A DNA stretch of 64,000 bases from Carboxylicivirga fragile (GTDB lineage: Bacteria > Bacteroidota > Bacteroidia > Bacteroidales > Marinilabiliaceae). The notes under the pieces were generated by a model that was not told the origin of the DNA, did not search any database, and worked only from the letters and a program-made list of their open reading frames with translations. Each line of letters starts with the position of its first letter. The stretch's first letter is position 1. The translations under genes were made by a program, and so were the position numbers. Where the stretch lies: NCBI GenBank assembly GCA_025499625.1, contig JAFMVD010000001.1, positions 1 through 64,000 on the forward strand. The letters are read 5' to 3'. Positions 63,545-64,000 of this stretch are shown here, piece by piece.

Positions 63545-64000
63545 TTAATCGTATTTTATGTCTTCTGATTCAACTTCGTTTTTTGATAGGGCTTTAAAAA
63601 AGCGAGCTAGTGCATGAATAAAAACACCCGCAACTGATGCCCATAATAAGATATTTCCCAATAATTCAATCCAGTCATTGCTATCGCGTCCTGGTAGATA
63701 AAAACCGTCTAAATTGGCCAATCGACCATTGTTACTAGTGTGGCATTCTTCGCACGATAAGGCTTGTTCCTTGGGCGATACCATGTGGTTGATAGGCCAG
63801 TACATTTCTGTTTCTACAAATTCATAATGACCACTGTAGGGCAAACCCACTTCCTTCATGCCTGCTGTAGCGGATAATTGCCAATCAAAATCCATCCAAT
63901 AAGCACTGTCACCTTTTGATTCGGAATACAAACGTGGTTGAATTAATAGTTTTGTTTCAGGATCGTAAATCTGATCTCCTCGATGCACTTTAACCGGGTA
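63545..64000 (-). CDS. Octaheme tetrathionate reductase-type cytochrome c, C-terminal part
   Basis: The frame is open to the window edge, so only the last ~151 residues are seen; the start is outside. The segment KVHRGDQIYDPETKLLIQP and the haem-binding CEECH motif match the C-terminal region of octaheme tetrathionate reductase (OTR) family cytochromes. A C-terminal helix (ILLWASVAGVFIHALAR) anchors the protein in the membrane. A GTG in the frame at 63988 is not a real start. OTR enzymes reduce tetrathionate, nitrite or hydroxylamine; the substrate here is unknown. Confidence 0.85.
   Translation of the reverse strand, partial: YPVKVHRGDQIYDPETKLLIQPRLYSESKGDSAYWMDFDWQLSATAGMKEVGLPYSGHYEFVETEMYWPINHMVSPKEQALSCEECHTSNNGRLANLDGFYLPGRDSNDWIELLGNILLWASVAGVFIHALARFFKALSKNEVESEDIKYD

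Overview
The window is chromosomal DNA from a member of the Bacteroidota, most likely an anaerobic or facultative marine-type member of the Marinilabiliales/Prolixibacteraceae region. That placement rests on gene content and style only, because there is no 16S gene here. The supporting signs are Bacteroidota-type promoters (TTTG, about 20 bases, TAnnTTTG) before many genes, few Shine-Dalgarno sequences, and an AT-rich genome. Lineage families also point there: the 50-residue DUF4295 ribosomal protein after rpmB-rpmG, DUF5687 and DUF4199 membrane proteins, a ~1100-residue SecA, CarboxypepD_reg TonB-dependent receptors and lipoproteins with LxxC lipoboxes. Most of the window is ordinary core genome with REP-like hairpins between genes and no prophage or integrative element.

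Layout. 0.2-5 kb: a small orphan secreted protein, secA and lgt. 5-7 kb (minus): a membrane-anchored SagB-type nitroreductase behind a NosR-like, probably flavinylated ferredoxin-type membrane protein. 7-12 kb: MFS transporter, lactonase lipoprotein and a DUF5687 ABC exporter, separated by a 21-bp tandem array and REP hairpins. 12.4-13.3 kb: a REP-associated tyrosine transposase (RAYT) whose own coding sequence carries REP-type hairpins. 13.3-24.8 kb: M48 protease, cinA, rpmB-rpmG-DUF4295, ftsY, rimO, a META lipoprotein, dnaX (split by an A10 run, probably programmed frameshifting) and monomeric isocitrate dehydrogenase. 25-31 kb: class D beta-lactamase, DUF4199, metallophosphatase, glycosylasparaginase, Gfo/Idh/MocA oxidoreductase, iron-sulfur flavoprotein and TonB-like protein. 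31-42 kb: Omp85-like protein, small membrane protein and Cache-HAMP-PAS kinase (minus); MoeB-rhodanese (minus); TonB-dependent receptor; a frameshifted PAS kinase; MFS (minus). 42.6-47.2 kb: GH18 lipoprotein, aspartyl protease-PDZ and M13 peptidase lipoprotein.

47.6-51.6 kb is a branched-chain 2-oxoacid dehydrogenase operon (E2, fused E1 alpha-beta, atypical flavodoxin), followed by mntP. 52.2-55.5 kb holds an XRE regulator and pyrK-pyrD, surrounded by repeated TACA-NN-TGTA palindromes. 56-61 kb has tRNA-Lys(UUU), two orphan proteins around a TTAAG-rich divergent region, ribH, a TPR membrane protein, and recF with a DUF721/DciA-like gene. The right end (61.1-64 kb, minus) is a sulfur redox operon cut by the window edge: octaheme tetrathionate reductase-type cytochrome c, cytochrome b, and two YeeE/YedE transporters, one fused to a rhodanese-like domain without its catalytic cysteine.

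The strongest leads are: the A10 slippery run in dnaX with a fully open tau frame behind it; a REP hairpin family whose loop is conserved while its stem changes, including copies inside the RAYT gene; the TACA-NN-TGTA cluster around the XRE-pyrKD locus; the SagB/NosR-like pair; and the thiosulfate/tetrathionate operon. Calls come from reading sequence and protein motifs; no database search was run.
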